64,000 bases of DNA from Pseudomonas cremoris. GTDB lineage: Bacteria > Pseudomonadota > Gammaproteobacteria > Pseudomonadales > Pseudomonadaceae. The notes under the pieces were generated by a model, which had not been told where the DNA came from, made no database searches, and saw nothing but the letters and a program-made list of their open reading frames with translations. The DNA lies in NCBI RefSeq assembly GCF_014230465.1, contig NZ_JAAXCY010000014.1:136410-200409 (forward strand), written 5' to 3'. Positions within the stretch are counted from its first letter, which is position 1. Each line of letters starts with the position of its first letter. Positions 8,699 through 18,954 of the stretch are shown piece by piece. A program made the translations under genes and the position numbers.

Positions 8699-9006
8699 AC
8701 GACAGCATTTACCTCTCGATTCAAAACAGCCCGCGTTTCAAGGAGCTGGTAAGGAAAAGGGAACGGTTCGCCTGGATTCTCTCGGCGATCATGCTAGGGC
8801 TTTACTCCGCTTTCATCCTGTTGATCGCCTACGGGCCACAAATACTGGGCGCCAAGCTCAGCCCAGGTTCTTCGATTACCTGGGGCATTCCCCTGGGCGT
8901 CGGGCTGATTGTGTCTGCCTTTGTCCTGACCGGTATCTATGTACGCCGGGCCAACGGCGAATTTGACGACCTGAACGCTGCGATTCTCAAGGAGGCTGCG
9001 CAATGA
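8695..9006 (+). CDS. DUF485 small membrane protein, actP partner
   Basis: 103 residues with two membrane helices ([21 protein letters not shown] and [20 protein letters not shown]) and a charged C-terminus ([17 protein letters not shown]), the pattern of the DUF485/YjcH family. In many proteobacteria it is encoded immediately before the acetate/cation symporter gene actP. Here its stop overlaps the actP start (ATGA), implying coupled translation. Its biochemical role is unknown; association with the transporter is inferred from the conserved pairing. Confidence 0.9.
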   Translation: MNDSIYLSIQNSPRFKELVRKRERFAWILSAIMLGLYSAFILLIAYGPQILGAKLSPGSSITWGIPLGVGLIVSAFVLTGIYVRRANGEFDDLNAAILKEAAQ

Positions 9007-10661
9007 TCGGTCGTCTACTGGCAATACTCGTCGCATCGTTCTTTGCTCCGGCCCTTTGGGCTGCGGATGCCTTGACCGGTGAAGTGCACAAACAACCCCT
9101 GAACGTGTCGGCCATCGTGATGTTTGTCGCGTTTGTCGGCGCCACCCTGTGCATCACTTACTGGGCGTCCAAGCGCAATAAATCGGCGGCCGACTACTAT
9201 GCGGCCGGCGGCAAGATCACCGGTTTCCAGAACGGCCTGGCGATTGCCGGTGACTACATGTCGGCGGCGTCCTTCCTGGGGATTTCCGCACTGGTGTACA
9301 CCTCCGGTTATGACGGGCTGATCTACTCGATCGGCTTCCTGGTGGGCTGGCCGATCATTCTGTTCCTGATCGCCGAGCGCCTGCGTAACCTGGGCAAGTA
9401 CACCTTTGCCGACGTGGCGTCCTATCGCCTGGGCCAGACCCAGATCCGCAGCCTGTCGGCATGCGGCTCGCTGGTGGTGGTGGCGTTTTACCTGATCGCG
9501 CAAATGGTCGGTGCCGGCAAGCTGATCCAGCTGCTGTTCGGCCTGGACTACCACGTTGCGGTGATCCTGGTAGGCATCCTGATGGTGCTGTATGTGCTGT
9601 TCGGCGGCATGCTGGCGACCACCTGGGTACAGATCATCAAGGCGGTGTTGCTGCTGTCCGGTGCCTCGTTCATGGCGCTGATGGTGATGAAACACGTCAA
9701 CTTCGACTTCAACATGCTGTTCTCCGAGGCGATCAAGGTTCACCCTAAAGGTGAGGCGATCATGAGCCCCGGCGGCCTGGTGAAGGACCCGATCTCGGCA
9801 TTCTCGCTGGGCTTGGCGCTGATGTTCGGTACCGCTGGCCTGCCGCATATCCTGATGCGCTTCTTCACCGTGAGTGACGCTAAAGAAGCTCGCAAGAGCG
9901 TGTTCTACGCCACCGGTTTCATCGGCTACTTCTACATCCTGACCTTTATCATCGGCTTCGGCGCGATCCTGCTGGTCAGCACCAACCCGGCGTTCAAAGA
10001 TGCGGCAGGCGCCTTGCTCGGTGGCAACAACATGGCGGCGGTGCACTTGGCCAACGCGGTGGGTGGCAGTATCTTCCTGGGCTTCATCTCGGCTGTGGCG
10101 TTCGCTACCATCCTTGCGGTGGTTGCTGGCCTGACCCTGGCCGGTGCTTCGGCGGTGTCCCATGACCTTTACGCCAGCGTGATCAAGAAAGGCAAGGCGA
10201 ACGAGAAAGATGAGATTCGCGTGTCGAAGATCACCACCGTAGCCTTGGGTGTATTGGCAATCGGCCTGGGTATCCTGTTCGAAAGCCAGAACATCGCGTT
10301 CATGGTGGGCCTGGCGTTCTCGATCGCTGCCAGCTGTAACTTCCCGGTGCTGCTGCTTTCCATGTACTGGAAAAACCTCACCACCCGTGGCGCCATGATC
10401 GGCGGCTGGTTGGGCTTGATCAGTGCCGTTGGCCTGATGATCCTTGGCCCGACCATTTGGGTCTCGATCCTGCACCATGAAAAAGCCATCTTCCCTTACG
10501 AGTACCCGGCGCTGTTTTCGATGATCATTGCGTTCGTCGGTATCTGGTTCTTCTCCATCACCGACAAATCGGCGGCGGCAGAGAAAGAACGTGCGCTGTA
10601 CTTTCCGCAGTTTGTGCGTTCGCAGACTGGCCTGGGGGCGAGTGGGGCAGTTAATCACTAA
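9003..10661 (+). CDS. actP: Cation/acetate symporter ActP
   Basis: A 552-residue sodium:solute symporter (SSS family) importing acetate and related short monocarboxylates across the inner membrane. An N-terminal cleavable-looking segment (FAPALWA) precedes about 13 membrane helices. Family hallmarks include [25 protein letters not shown] (split here by no gap), [12 protein letters not shown] and [14 protein letters not shown]. The length matches E. coli ActP (about 549). It overlaps the DUF485 gene by four bases. A terminator follows, so this is a two-gene unit. Imported acetate, once activated, would feed citrate synthase encoded next door. Confidence 0.94.
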   Translation: MIGRLLAILVASFFAPALWAADALTGEVHKQPLNVSAIVMFVAFVGATLCITYWASKRNKSAADYYAAGGKITGFQNGLAIAGDYMSAASFLGISALVYTSGYDGLIYSIGFLVGWPIILFLIAERLRNLGKYTFADVASYRLGQTQIRSLSACGSLVVVAFYLIAQMVGAGKLIQLLFGLDYHVAVILVGILMVLYVLFGGMLATTWVQIIKAVLLLSGASFMALMVMKHVNFDFNMLFSEAIKVHPKGEAIMSPGGLVKDPISAFSLGLALMFGTAGLPHILMRFFTVSDAKEARKSVFYATGFIGYFYILTFIIGFGAILLVSTNPAFKDAAGALLGGNNMAAVHLANAVGGSIFLGFISAVAFATILAVVAGLTLAGASAVSHDLYASVIKKGKANEKDEIRVSKITTVALGVLAIGLGILFESQNIAFMVGLAFSIAASCNFPVLLLSMYWKNLTTRGAMIGGWLGLISAVGLMILGPTIWVSILHHEKAIFPYEYPALFSMIIAFVGIWFFSITDKSAAAEKERALYFPQFVRSQTGLGASGAVNH

Positions 10662-10683
10662 GGTTGTAGCCTGATAAAGAAAT

Positions 10684-10712
10684 GCCCCGGTCGAAAGGCC
10701 GGGGTATTTTTT
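10684..10712 (+). terminator. Intrinsic terminator after actP
   Basis: GC-rich stem CCCCGGTC / GGCCGGGG with a GAAA-type loop, followed by TATTTTTTT. Confidence 0.85.
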
Positions 10713-10737
10713 TGTCTGAATACTGGGTGAGGGTTGG

Positions 10738-10873
10738 TTGTAGTGAGCGGGCTTGCCCCGCGCTGGGTGGCGAAGCCGCCCCAAATCCAGGCGTCGCGGT
10801 CTTTCTGAAGTATCGCGGCTGCCTTGTTGGGGCGGCTTCGCCACCCAGCGCGGGGCAAGCCCGCTCACTACAA
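10738..10873. repeat. Large inverted REP pair of a second family
   Basis: Arms of about 46 bases begin TTGTAGTGAGCGGGCTTGCC and end in its reverse complement, and include GGGTGGCGAAGCCGCCCC. The sequence differs from the GTGGGAGCGGGC family seen elsewhere in the window. It sits between the convergent terminators of actP and gltA. Confidence 0.85.
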
Positions 10874-10884
10874 GTGCACAAATA

Positions 10885-10914
10885 AAAACGGCCTCCACTA
10901 AGGGAGGCCGTTTT
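10885..10914 (-). terminator. Intrinsic terminator of gltA
   Basis: Perfect stem AAAACGGCCTCC / GGAGGCCGTTTT. On the minus strand it ends in a T tract directly after the gltA stop. Confidence 0.85.
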
Positions 10915-10933
10915 CAGTGCAACTAAGCAATGC

Positions 10934-12223
10934 TTACTTGCGATCTTCCAGCTTGGTGATGTCACGCGACTCGTAGCCGGTGTACAGCTGGCGCGGGCGG
11001 CCAATCTTGTACGGGCTGGAGAGCATTTCTTTCCAGTGGGAGATCCAGCCCACGGTCCGCGCCAGGGCGAAGATCACGGTGAACATGCTGGTTGGAATGC
11101 CGATCGCCTTGAGGATGATCCCCGAGTAGAAGTCGACGTTCGGGTACAGCGAGCGTTCAATGAAGTACGGGTCGGTCAGGGCGATCTCTTCCAGGCGCAT
11201 GGCCAGTTCGAGTTGCGGATCGTTCTTGATGCCCAGTTCCTTCAACACTTCGTCGCAGGTCTGCTTCATGACGGTGGCGCGTGGGTCACGGTTCTTGTAG
11301 ACCCGGTGACCGAAGCCCATCAACTTGAACGGATCGTTCTTGTCCTTGGCCTTGGCGATGAACTTGTCGATGTTGGAGACATCGCCGATTTCATCGAGCA
11401 TGGTCAATACGGCTTCGTTCGCACCGCCGTGAGCAGGGCCCCACAGTGCGGCGATGCCGGCGGCGATACAGGCGAACGGGTTGGCACCCGAAGAGCCTGC
11501 CAGGCGCACGGTAGAGGTCGATGCGTTTTGTTCGTGGTCGGCGTGGAGGATGAAGATCCGGTCCATTGCCTTGGCAAGCGTCGGGCTGATCGGTTTGATC
11601 TCGCACGGCGTGTTGAACATCATGTGCAGGAAGTTTTCTGCGTACGTCAGGTCGTTACGCGGGTACATCATGGGTTGGCCCATGGAGTACTTGTAAACCA
11701 TTGCGGCCAGGGTCGGCATCTTGGCAACCAGGCGGATCGCGGAGATTTCGCGATGCTGCGGGTTATTGATGTCGAGGGAGTCGTGATAGAAGGCCGACAG
11801 GGCGCCGACCACACCGCACATGACGGCCATCGGGTGGGCGTCGCGACGGAAACCGTTGAAGAAGGTCTTCAACTGCTCGTGAACCATGGTGTGGTTCTTT
11901 ACGGTGCTGACGAACTGGGCTTTTTGCTCGGCTGTTGGCAATTCGCCATTTAGCAGCAGGTAGCACGTTTCCAGGTAGTCCGATTTCTCGGCCAGTTGCT
12001 CGATCGGGTAGCCGCGATGCAGCAAAATGCCATTATCACCATCGATATAGGTGATCTTCGACTCGCAAGAGGCGGTCGACATGAAGCCTGGGTCGAATGT
12101 GAAACGGCCCGTGGCCGTCAGGCCCCGTACGTCGATAACATCGGGACCAACGGTGCCGGTTAAAATGGGCAGCTCGACGGGGGCTGCGCCCTCGATGATC
12201 AACTGCGCTTTTTTGTCAGCCAT
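10934..12223 (-). CDS. gltA: Citrate synthase
   Basis: A 429-residue type II (hexameric-type) citrate synthase that condenses oxaloacetate and acetyl-CoA in the first TCA step. Active-site segments are [39 protein letters not shown] and [10 protein letters not shown]. Together these carry the catalytic His and Asp and the substrate-binding Arg residues. An AGGAGG Shine-Dalgarno lies just upstream of the ATG. It is transcribed divergently from sdhCDAB, and a strong sigma-70 promoter is visible about 60 bases upstream. Full length for the family. Confidence 0.98.
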   Translation of the reverse strand: MADKKAQLIIEGAAPVELPILTGTVGPDVIDVRGLTATGRFTFDPGFMSTASCESKITYIDGDNGILLHRGYPIEQLAEKSDYLETCYLLLNGELPTAEQKAQFVSTVKNHTMVHEQLKTFFNGFRRDAHPMAVMCGVVGALSAFYHDSLDINNPQHREISAIRLVAKMPTLAAMVYKYSMGQPMMYPRNDLTYAENFLHMMFNTPCEIKPISPTLAKAMDRIFILHADHEQNASTSTVRLAGSSGANPFACIAAGIAALWGPAHGGANEAVLTMLDEIGDVSNIDKFIAKAKDKNDPFKLMGFGHRVYKNRDPRATVMKQTCDEVLKELGIKNDPQLELAMRLEEIALTDPYFIERSLYPNVDFYSGIILKAIGIPTSMFTVIFALARTVGWISHWKEMLSSPYKIGRPRQLYTGYESRDITKLEDRK

Positions 12224-12281
12224 GTGGCCTCCTATTTATGCTTCAAATCATCAGACAGACCCCCCACGCAGGGCCCGCACC

Positions 12282-12309
12282 ACTATATTGATATAAATCC
12301 AGATGTCAA
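12282..12309 (-). promoter_or_regulatory. Sigma-70 promoter for gltA
   Basis: On the minus strand a perfect TTGACA -35 and TATAGT -10 are separated by 16 bases, placing transcription start about 50 bases before the gltA ATG. Confidence 0.7.
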
Positions 12310-12423
12310 TTTGCCTAAAGTCTTGCACCAGAAGGCTTTAACCGTACTTTTTCCTCGAAATTGACTGCCATTTACGCCTTTTATCCCGCCAGCGCAATCA
12401 GCTATTAGGGTGAGGTGAGCGCG

Positions 12424-12452
12424 TTGTCATTAGTAACCTAACTGTCTATACT
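12424..12452 (+). promoter_or_regulatory. Sigma-70 promoter for the sdh-suc operon
   Basis: TTGTCA and TATACT with a 17-base spacer. Transcription would start near 12459, giving a leader of about 130 bases before sdhC. Confidence 0.7.
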
Positions 12453-12587
12453 CGGCCACCGACCGCCAAGGGCTTTTGGGCTTGCTTTCATTGGGGGTCG
12501 CACTCCCTGGGTGGTGCTTACCTGACCAGTGCACTCCCCAACAACTTTGCCCTGATTGTTAGGGGCTCTTCAGTGTGAAAAAAAGCC

Positions 12588-12962
12588 GTGAATAGCCAAC
12601 GACCTGTAAACCTAGACCTAAGGACCATCAAACTCCCCATCACCGGCGTTACGTCGTTCCTGCACCGTGTTTCCGGCATCATCCTGTTCCTGGGCTTGGG
12701 CATCATGCTTTATGCATTGAGCAAATCCCTGGGTTCCGAGGAAGGATACGCCGAGGTGAAGGCATGCTTGACCAGCCCGCTGGCCAAGTTCGTAGCATGG
12801 GGCCTCCTGTCCGCTCTGCTGTATCACCTGGTAGCCGGTGTGCGCCACTTGATCATGGATGCGGGTATCGGTGAGACGCTGGAAGGCGGCCGCCTGGGCT
12901 CGAAAATCATCATCGCCATTTCCGTGGTGCTGATCGTTCTGGCAGGAGTTTGGATATGGTAA
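12588..12962 (+). CDS. sdhC: Succinate dehydrogenase cytochrome b556 subunit
   Basis: A 124-residue membrane subunit of complex II with three helices. SFLHRVSG near residue 23 is the quinone-site helix, and His in YHLVAGVRHLIMD is the likely heme b ligand. The start is GTG at 12588; upstream GTGs are closed by stops, and the resulting SQRPVNLDLRTIKLP opening matches Pseudomonas SdhC. First gene of the sdhCDAB-suc cluster. With SdhD it anchors the catalytic SdhAB dimer and passes electrons to ubiquinone. Confidence 0.95.
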   Translation: MNSQRPVNLDLRTIKLPITGVTSFLHRVSGIILFLGLGIMLYALSKSLGSEEGYAEVKACLTSPLAKFVAWGLLSALLYHLVAGVRHLIMDAGIGETLEGGRLGSKIIIAISVVLIVLAGVWIW

Positions 12963-13324
12963 CCAGCGTTACGAACCTTTCGCGTTCGGGCCTCTATGAC
13001 TGGATGGCACAGCGTGTGTCTGCGGTCGTTCTCGCGGCTTATTTCATTTTCCTGATCGGATACCTCGTCGCAAATCCAGGCATTAGCTATGAGCAATGGC
13101 ACGGCCTGTTTTCCCACAATGCGATGCGAATCTTCAGTCTGCTGGCCCTTGTAGCCCTGGGCGCACACGCCTGGGTTGGCATGTGGACCATCGCGACCGA
13201 CTACCTGACGCCGATGGCGCTGGGCAAGTCCGCGACTGCAGTACGTTTTCTCTTCCAGGCAGTCTGCGGCGTCGCGATGTTCGCTTACTTCGTCTGGGGT
13301 GTGCAGATTCTTTGGGGTATCTGA
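12956..13324 (+). CDS. sdhD: Succinate dehydrogenase membrane anchor subunit
   Basis: 122 residues with three membrane helices. The segment GAHAWVGMWTIATDYL carries the second heme-ligand His and the quinone-site Tyr/Asp region of SdhD. The ATG at 12956 is placed 8 bases after an AGGAG site and overlaps the end of sdhC, so the two anchors are co-translated. A TTG two codons earlier is in frame but less likely. sdhA follows after 3 bases. Confidence 0.95.
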   Translation: MVTSVTNLSRSGLYDWMAQRVSAVVLAAYFIFLIGYLVANPGISYEQWHGLFSHNAMRIFSLLALVALGAHAWVGMWTIATDYLTPMALGKSATAVRFLFQAVCGVAMFAYFVWGVQILWGI

Positions 13325-13327
13325 TTC

Positions 13328-15100
13328 ATGGCTAACATTCCAACTATTTCATTCGACGCCATCATTATTGGTGGCGGCGGTGCTGGCATGCGCGCTGCGC
13401 TGCAGCTGGCCCAGGGTGGTCACAAGACTGCCGTGATCACCAAGGTGTTCCCGACCCGTTCCCACACCGTATCGGCCCAGGGTGGCATCACCTGCGCCAT
13501 CGCCTCCGCCGATCCGAACGATGACTGGCGCTGGCACATGTACGATACCGTCAAGGGTTCCGACTATATCGGTGACCAGGACGCTATCGAGTACATGTGT
13601 CAGGAAGGCCCGGCTGCAGTATTCGAGCTGGACCACATGGGTCTGCCGTTCTCCCGTACCGAGCAAGGCCGTATCTACCAGCGTCCATTTGGTGGTCAGT
13701 CCAAGGACTACGGTAAAGGCGGGCAGGCTGCCCGTACTTGCGCAGCCTCCGACCGTACCGGTCACGCGCTGCTGCACACCCTTTATCAGGGCAACCTGAA
13801 AGCCGGTACCACGTTCCTGAACGAGTACTACGCTGTCGATCTGGTGAAGAACGCACAAGGCGAGTTCGTCGGTGTGATCGCCATCTGCATCGAAACCGGT
13901 GAAACCACCTACATCCGCGCCAAGGCTACTGTTCTGGCGACTGGCGGTGCAGGCCGTATATACGCGTCGACCACCAACGCCCTGATCAACACCGGTGACG
14001 GCGTCGGCATGGCATTGCGTGCTGGCGTACCGGTACAAGACATCGAAATGTGGCAGTTCCACCCGACTGGCATCGCCGGCGCTGGTGTACTGGTTACCGA
14101 AGGTTGCCGTGGTGAAGGTGGTTACCTGATCAACAAGCACGGCGAGCGTTTCATGGAGCGTTATGCTCCGAACGCGAAAGACCTGGCAGGTCGTGACGTT
14201 GTTGCTCGTTCGATGGTTAAGGAAATCATCGCCGGCAACGGCTGCGGCCCGAATGGCGACCACGTACTGCTGAAGCTCGATCACCTGGGCGAAGAAGTAC
14301 TGCACAGCCGCCTGCCTGGTATCTGCGAGCTGTCCAAGACCTTTGCCCACGTTGACCCGGTGGTTGCTCCGGTTCCGGTTGTTCCGACTTGCCACTATAT
14401 GATGGGCGGCGTGCCGACCAATATTCATGGCCAGGCGATCACCCAGAACGCCGAAGGCGAAGACGAGATCATCCACGGTCTGTTCGCTGTAGGCGAAGTG
14501 GCTTGCGTATCGGTACACGGTGCCAACCGTCTGGGCGGCAACTCGCTGCTCGACCTGGTGGTATTCGGCCGTGCTGCTGGCCTGCACCTGGAAAAAGCGT
14601 TGACCGACGGCATCGAATACGATGACGCCACCGACGCCAACATCGAAGCTGCCCTGGCGCGCCTGAACGCTCTGAACGAGCGCACTGATGGCGAAGACGT
14701 GGCTACCCTGCGTCGCGAGCTGCAAAGCTGCATGCAGAACTACTTCGGTGTATTCCGTACCGGCGAATACATGCAGAAGGGTATTGCCCAGCTGGCTGAC
14801 CTGCGCAAGCGCATCGCCAACGTCAAGATCAACGATAAGAGCCAGGCGTTCAACACCGCTCGTATCGAAGCCCTTGAGCTGCAAAACCTGCTGGAAGTTG
14901 CCGAGGCGACCGCAATCGCTGCCGAGGTTCGTAAAGAATCCCGTGGTGCCCACGCCCGTGAAGACTTTGAAGATCGCGACGACGAAAACTGGTTGTGCCA
15001 CACCCTGTACTTCCCGGGTGACAAGCGCGTAACCAAGCGTGCCGTGAACTTCTCGCCGAAGACGGTTCCGACGTTTGAACCGAAGATTCGGACTTACTAA
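13328..15100 (+). CDS. sdhA: Succinate dehydrogenase flavoprotein subunit
   Basis: A 590-residue catalytic subunit that oxidises succinate to fumarate using covalent FAD. The N-terminal dinucleotide fold [13 protein letters not shown] is followed by [10 protein letters not shown], whose His is the covalent FAD attachment residue. Later come [17 protein letters not shown], the substrate/catalytic region [21 protein letters not shown], and [19 protein letters not shown]. The C-terminus ends in the usual [20 protein letters not shown] region. It is cytoplasmic, bound to SdhB, and full length. Confidence 0.98.
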   Translation: MANIPTISFDAIIIGGGGAGMRAALQLAQGGHKTAVITKVFPTRSHTVSAQGGITCAIASADPNDDWRWHMYDTVKGSDYIGDQDAIEYMCQEGPAAVFELDHMGLPFSRTEQGRIYQRPFGGQSKDYGKGGQAARTCAASDRTGHALLHTLYQGNLKAGTTFLNEYYAVDLVKNAQGEFVGVIAICIETGETTYIRAKATVLATGGAGRIYASTTNALINTGDGVGMALRAGVPVQDIEMWQFHPTGIAGAGVLVTEGCRGEGGYLINKHGERFMERYAPNAKDLAGRDVVARSMVKEIIAGNGCGPNGDHVLLKLDHLGEEVLHSRLPGICELSKTFAHVDPVVAPVPVVPTCHYMMGGVPTNIHGQAITQNAEGEDEIIHGLFAVGEVACVSVHGANRLGGNSLLDLVVFGRAAGLHLEKALTDGIEYDDATDANIEAALARLNALNERTDGEDVATLRRELQSCMQNYFGVFRTGEYMQKGIAQLADLRKRIANVKINDKSQAFNTARIEALELQNLLEVAEATAIAAEVRKESRGAHAREDFEDRDDENWLCHTLYFPGDKRVTKRAVNFSPKTVPTFEPKIRTY

Positions 15101-15111
15101 GGGTGGCTGCC

Positions 15112-15816
15112 ATGTTGAAAGTCAGTGTTTATCGCTACAACCCTGATCAGGACGCTGCGCCGTTCATGCAGGAATTCCAGGTCGATACCGGTGGTAAAGA
15201 CCTGATGGTGCTGGATGTATTGGCACTGATCAAAGAGCAGGACGAAGGTTTCTCGTATCGTCGCTCTTGCCGTGAAGGTGTGTGCGGTTCCGACGGCATG
15301 AACATCAACGGCAAAAACGGCCTGGCGTGCATCACGCCGCTGTCCGCCGTGGTTAAAGGCAACAAGCTGATCGTTCGTCCACTGCCAGGTTTGCCGGTTA
15401 TCCGTGACCTGGTCGTCGATATGAGCATCTTCTACAAGCAATACGAGAAAGTTAAGCCGTTCCTGCAGAACGACACGCCGGCTCCGGCCATCGAGCGTCT
15501 GCAGTCTCCGGAAGAGCGTGAGAAGCTTGACGGTCTGTACGAGTGCATCCTGTGCGCTTGCTGCTCGACCTCTTGCCCATCCTTCTGGTGGAACCCGGAC
15601 AAGTTCCTGGGTCCAGCTGCCCTGCTGCAAGCGTACCGCTTCCTGGCAGACAGCCGTGACACCAAGACGTCCGAGCGTCTGGCTTCGCTGGATGACCCGT
15701 TCAGCGTATTCCGCTGCCGCGGGATCATGAACTGCGTCAACGTATGTCCCAAAGGCCTGAACCCGACTAAGGCCATTGGTCACATCCGTAACATGCTGCT
15801 GCAGAGCGGCGTGTAA
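15112..15816 (+). CDS. sdhB: Succinate dehydrogenase iron-sulfur subunit
   Basis: A 234-residue electron-transfer subunit. The [2Fe-2S] ligands are in SCREGVCGSDGMNINGKNGL, and the [4Fe-4S]/[3Fe-4S] ligands in CILCACCSTSCPSFWWNP and CRGIMNCVNVCPKGLNP. I chose ATG 15112 (MLKVSVYRYNPDQ) because it matches Pseudomonas SdhB. A GTG three codons earlier is in frame but overlaps the probable ribosome-binding site. It ends the sdh part of the cluster; a hairpin follows before sucA. Confidence 0.97.
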   Translation: MLKVSVYRYNPDQDAAPFMQEFQVDTGGKDLMVLDVLALIKEQDEGFSYRRSCREGVCGSDGMNINGKNGLACITPLSAVVKGNKLIVRPLPGLPVIRDLVVDMSIFYKQYEKVKPFLQNDTPAPAIERLQSPEEREKLDGLYECILCACCSTSCPSFWWNPDKFLGPAALLQAYRFLADSRDTKTSERLASLDDPFSVFRCRGIMNCVNVCPKGLNPTKAIGHIRNMLLQSGV

Positions 15817-15857
15817 CTGACGTTGTAGTAAAGGCAGGACCGTTGTGCCCGTAAATG

Positions 15858-15891
15858 CTACGGCGCAGGCTTCAACCGGCGCCGTAGTTTT
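15858..15891 (+). terminator. Terminator-like hairpin between sdhB and sucA
   Basis: Stem CTACGGCGC / GCGCCGTAG with an 11-12 base loop, followed by TTTT. The short T tract suggests partial termination, which would set sdh above suc expression. The remaining 190 bases up to sucA show no gene. Confidence 0.6.
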
Positions 15892-16078
15892 AACTTGAGC
15901 AGCGACTTACAAAGCCGCAGCTCTTATTTTGAAGAAATGAGACAAGCAGGGGCATTCGGGTTGGTACCCGAACTATCAGCGTGATCCTAAGTGGCTTGTT
16001 TTGGTCGCTGCACTTGGCCTTTTGCAAGCAAACTCGGTGTTTTCGCCGGTGGTGTCCCCAAATCGAGGGTGACCAAGC

Positions 16079-18910
16079 ATGCAAGAAAGCGTGATGCAGC
16101 GCATGTGGAACAGCGGCTATCTTTCAGGTGGTAACGCTGCCTATGTGGAAGAGCTTTATGAGCTCTACCTGCACGACCCTAACGCTGTGCCAGAAGAATG
16201 GCGCACCAAATTTCAGACGTTGTCTTCAGACGGCAACGCTGCCACCGATGTATCGCACGCAACAATTCGCGATCAGTTCGTGCTGCTGGCAAAGAACCAG
16301 CGCCGCGCCCAACCGGTTTCCGCCGGTAGCGTGAGCAGTGAGCACGAGAAGAAGCAAGTTGAAGTACTGCGACTGATCCAGGCCTATCGGATGCGTGGCC
16401 ACCAGGCTGCCCAGCTTGACCCGCTGGGGCTCTGGAAGCGTCCTGCACCTGCTGACCTGTCGATCAATCATTACGGCTTGACCAATGCCGATCTTGATAC
16501 GACCTTCCGTGCCGGCGACCTGTTCATCGGCAAAGAGGAAGCGAGCCTACGCGAAATTCACGAAGCGTTGCAGCAGACATATTGCCGCACCATTGGCGCT
16601 GAGTTCACGCACATCACCGATTCCGAGCAACGCCACTGGTTCCAGCATCGCCTGGAAGGCGTGCGTGGCCGTCCGGTTCTGTCCGCAGACGTACGCAGCC
16701 ACCTGCTTGAGCGCGTGACTGCTGCCGAAGGCCTGGAAAAATACCTGGGTACCAAATACCCGGGCACCAAGCGTTTCGGCCTGGAAGGCGGCGAAAGCCT
16801 GATTCCGATGCTCGACGAGCTGATCCAGCGTTCCGGTTCCTACGGCACCAAGGAAATCGTGATCGGCATGGCTCACCGTGGTCGCCTGAACGTGTTGGTC
16901 AACACCTTCGGCAAGAACCCGCGTGAACTGTTCGACGAGTTCGAAGGCAAGAAGAAAGTTGAACTGGGTTCGGGTGACGTTAAATACCACCAGGGCTTCT
17001 CGTCCAACGTAATGACCACCGGCGGTGAAGTTCACCTGGCCATGGCCTTCAACCCATCCCACCTGGAAATCGTTTCTCCAGTGGTCGAGGGTTCGGTCCG
17101 TGCTCGCCAGGATCGTCGTAACGACACTACCGGTGAAAAGGTCCTGCCGATTTCCATCCACGGTGACGCGGCATTCGCCGGTCAAGGCGTGGTCCTGGAA
17201 ACGTTCCAGATGTCGCAGACTCGCGGCTTCAAGACCGGCGGTACCGTTCACATCGTCATCAACAACCAGGTTGGCTTCACCATCAGCAACCCGCTGGATG
17301 CGCGCTCCACCGAGTACGCCACCGACGTTGCGAAGATGATCCAGGCGCCGATCCTCCATGTGAATGGCGATGATCCGGAAGCCGTACTGTTCGTGACCCA
17401 GCTCGCGATCGACTACCGCATGCAGTTCAAGCGTGACGTGGTCATCGACCTGGTTTGCTACCGCCGTCGCGGTCACAACGAAGCGGACGAGCCTAGCGGC
17501 ACCCAACCGTTGATGTACCAGCAGATCACCAAGCAGCGCACTACCCGTGAGCTGTACGCCGAAAGCCTGACCAAGGCCGGTGTGGTTGACGACGCGCGTG
17601 TTCAGGCGAAGATCGATGAATACCGCAATGCGCTGGACAATGGTCTGCACGTAGTAAAAAGCCTGGTCAAAGAGCCGAACAAAGAGCTGTTCGTTGACTG
17701 GCGTCCGTACCTGGGTCACACCTGGACTGCGCGTCACGACACCTCGTTCGATCTGAAGACCCTGCAGGAACTGTCCGCCAAGCTGCTGGAAATTCCGGAA
17801 GGCTTCGTGGTTCAGCGCCAGGTTGCGAAGATCTACGAAGACCGTCAGAAGATGCAAGCCGGCGGCCTGCCGATCAACTGGGGTTACGCTGAAACCATGG
17901 CGTACGCGACCCTGGCGTTCGAAGGTCACCCGATTCGCATGACCGGCCAGGACATCGGCCGTGGTACGTTCTCGCACCGTCATGCTGTGCTGCACAACCA
18001 GAAAGACGCGGGCACCTACATCCCGTTGCAAAACCTGTACGAAGGCCAGCCACGTTTCGACCTGTACGATTCGTTCCTGTCCGAAGAAGCCGTACTGGCG
18101 TTCGAATACGGCTACTCGACCACCACGCCAAACGCGCTGGTGATCTGGGAAGCCCAGTTCGGCGACTTCGCCAACGGTGCCCAGGTGGTAATCGACCAGT
18201 TCATCACCAGCGGCGAGCACAAGTGGGGCCGTCTGTGCGGTCTGACCATGTTGCTGCCACACGGTTATGAAGGTCAGGGTCCGGAGCACTCCTCGGCCCG
18301 TCTGGAGCGTTACCTGCAGCTGTGCGCCGAGCACAACATCCAGGTGTGCGTGCCGACTACCCCGGCCCAGATCTACCACTTGCTGCGTCGCCAGGTGATC
18401 CGCCCGCTGCGCAAGCCGCTGGTAGTGCTGACTCCGAAATCGCTGCTGCGTCACAAATTGGCCATCTCGACCCTGGAAGATCTGGCGGATGGCTCGTTCC
18501 AGACCGTGATCCCGGAAATCGACACGCTGGATGCGGCCAAAGTGACTCGTCTGGTCCTGTGCAGTGGCAAGGTCTACTACGACTTGCTGGAAAAACGCCG
18601 TGCCGAAGGCCGCGAAGACATCGCCATCGTGCGTATCGAGCAGCTTTACCCGTTCCCGGAAGACGACCTGATGGAGGCCATCGCGCCTTACACCAACCTC
18701 ACCAATGTGGTGTGGTGCCAGGAAGAGCCGATGAACCAGGGCGCGTGGTACAGCAGCCAGCATCACCTGCGTCGTAGCATCGGCAACCACAAGCAAGGCT
18801 TGGGCCTGGAGTACGCCGGTCGTGATGCTTCTGCTGCACCTGCGTGTGGTTATGCGTCGATGCACGCCGAGCAGCAGGAAAAACTGCTGCAAGATGCTTT
18901 CACTGTTTAA
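16079..18910 (+). CDS. sucA: 2-oxoglutarate dehydrogenase E1 component
   Basis: A 943-residue thiamine-diphosphate-dependent decarboxylase of the 2-oxoglutarate dehydrogenase complex. The N-terminal E2-binding segment (YLSGGNAAYVEELYELYLHDP) precedes the TPP-binding core with GMAHRGRLNVLVN, the HGDAAFAGQG motif and the HNEADEP region. The transketolase-type C-terminal half includes GQDIGRGTFSHRHAVLH and LLPHGYEGQGPEHSSARLER. Length agrees with the family (about 930-945). It is followed by sucB after 44 bases. Confidence 0.98.
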   Translation: MQESVMQRMWNSGYLSGGNAAYVEELYELYLHDPNAVPEEWRTKFQTLSSDGNAATDVSHATIRDQFVLLAKNQRRAQPVSAGSVSSEHEKKQVEVLRLIQAYRMRGHQAAQLDPLGLWKRPAPADLSINHYGLTNADLDTTFRAGDLFIGKEEASLREIHEALQQTYCRTIGAEFTHITDSEQRHWFQHRLEGVRGRPVLSADVRSHLLERVTAAEGLEKYLGTKYPGTKRFGLEGGESLIPMLDELIQRSGSYGTKEIVIGMAHRGRLNVLVNTFGKNPRELFDEFEGKKKVELGSGDVKYHQGFSSNVMTTGGEVHLAMAFNPSHLEIVSPVVEGSVRARQDRRNDTTGEKVLPISIHGDAAFAGQGVVLETFQMSQTRGFKTGGTVHIVINNQVGFTISNPLDARSTEYATDVAKMIQAPILHVNGDDPEAVLFVTQLAIDYRMQFKRDVVIDLVCYRRRGHNEADEPSGTQPLMYQQITKQRTTRELYAESLTKAGVVDDARVQAKIDEYRNALDNGLHVVKSLVKEPNKELFVDWRPYLGHTWTARHDTSFDLKTLQELSAKLLEIPEGFVVQRQVAKIYEDRQKMQAGGLPINWGYAETMAYATLAFEGHPIRMTGQDIGRGTFSHRHAVLHNQKDAGTYIPLQNLYEGQPRFDLYDSFLSEEAVLAFEYGYSTTTPNALVIWEAQFGDFANGAQVVIDQFITSGEHKWGRLCGLTMLLPHGYEGQGPEHSSARLERYLQLCAEHNIQVCVPTTPAQIYHLLRRQVIRPLRKPLVVLTPKSLLRHKLAISTLEDLADGSFQTVIPEIDTLDAAKVTRLVLCSGKVYYDLLEKRRAEGREDIAIVRIEQLYPFPEDDLMEAIAPYTNLTNVVWCQEEPMNQGAWYSSQHHLRRSIGNHKQGLGLEYAGRDASAAPACGYASMHAEQQEKLLQDAFTV

Positions 18911-18954
18911 CGCCTTCGCGCTGACTGAAACCGAATTTTAAGGACACACAGATA

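Larger units (their letters stand above)
12224..12587. other. Divergent gltA-sdhC control region
   Basis: 364 bases without a gene. It contains the back-to-back promoters listed separately: gltA at 12282-12309 and sdh at 12424-12452. About 115 bases of AT-rich DNA lie between them, and sdhC has a leader of about 130 bases. No small ORF with a ribosome-binding site is evident. Confidence 0.7.

Noticed and set aside
9015..10898. Long minus-strand open frame across actP (627 codons)
   Set aside because: It is a GC-driven shadow frame, rich in Gln/His/Arg with no domain, and the plus strand encodes a complete ActP.
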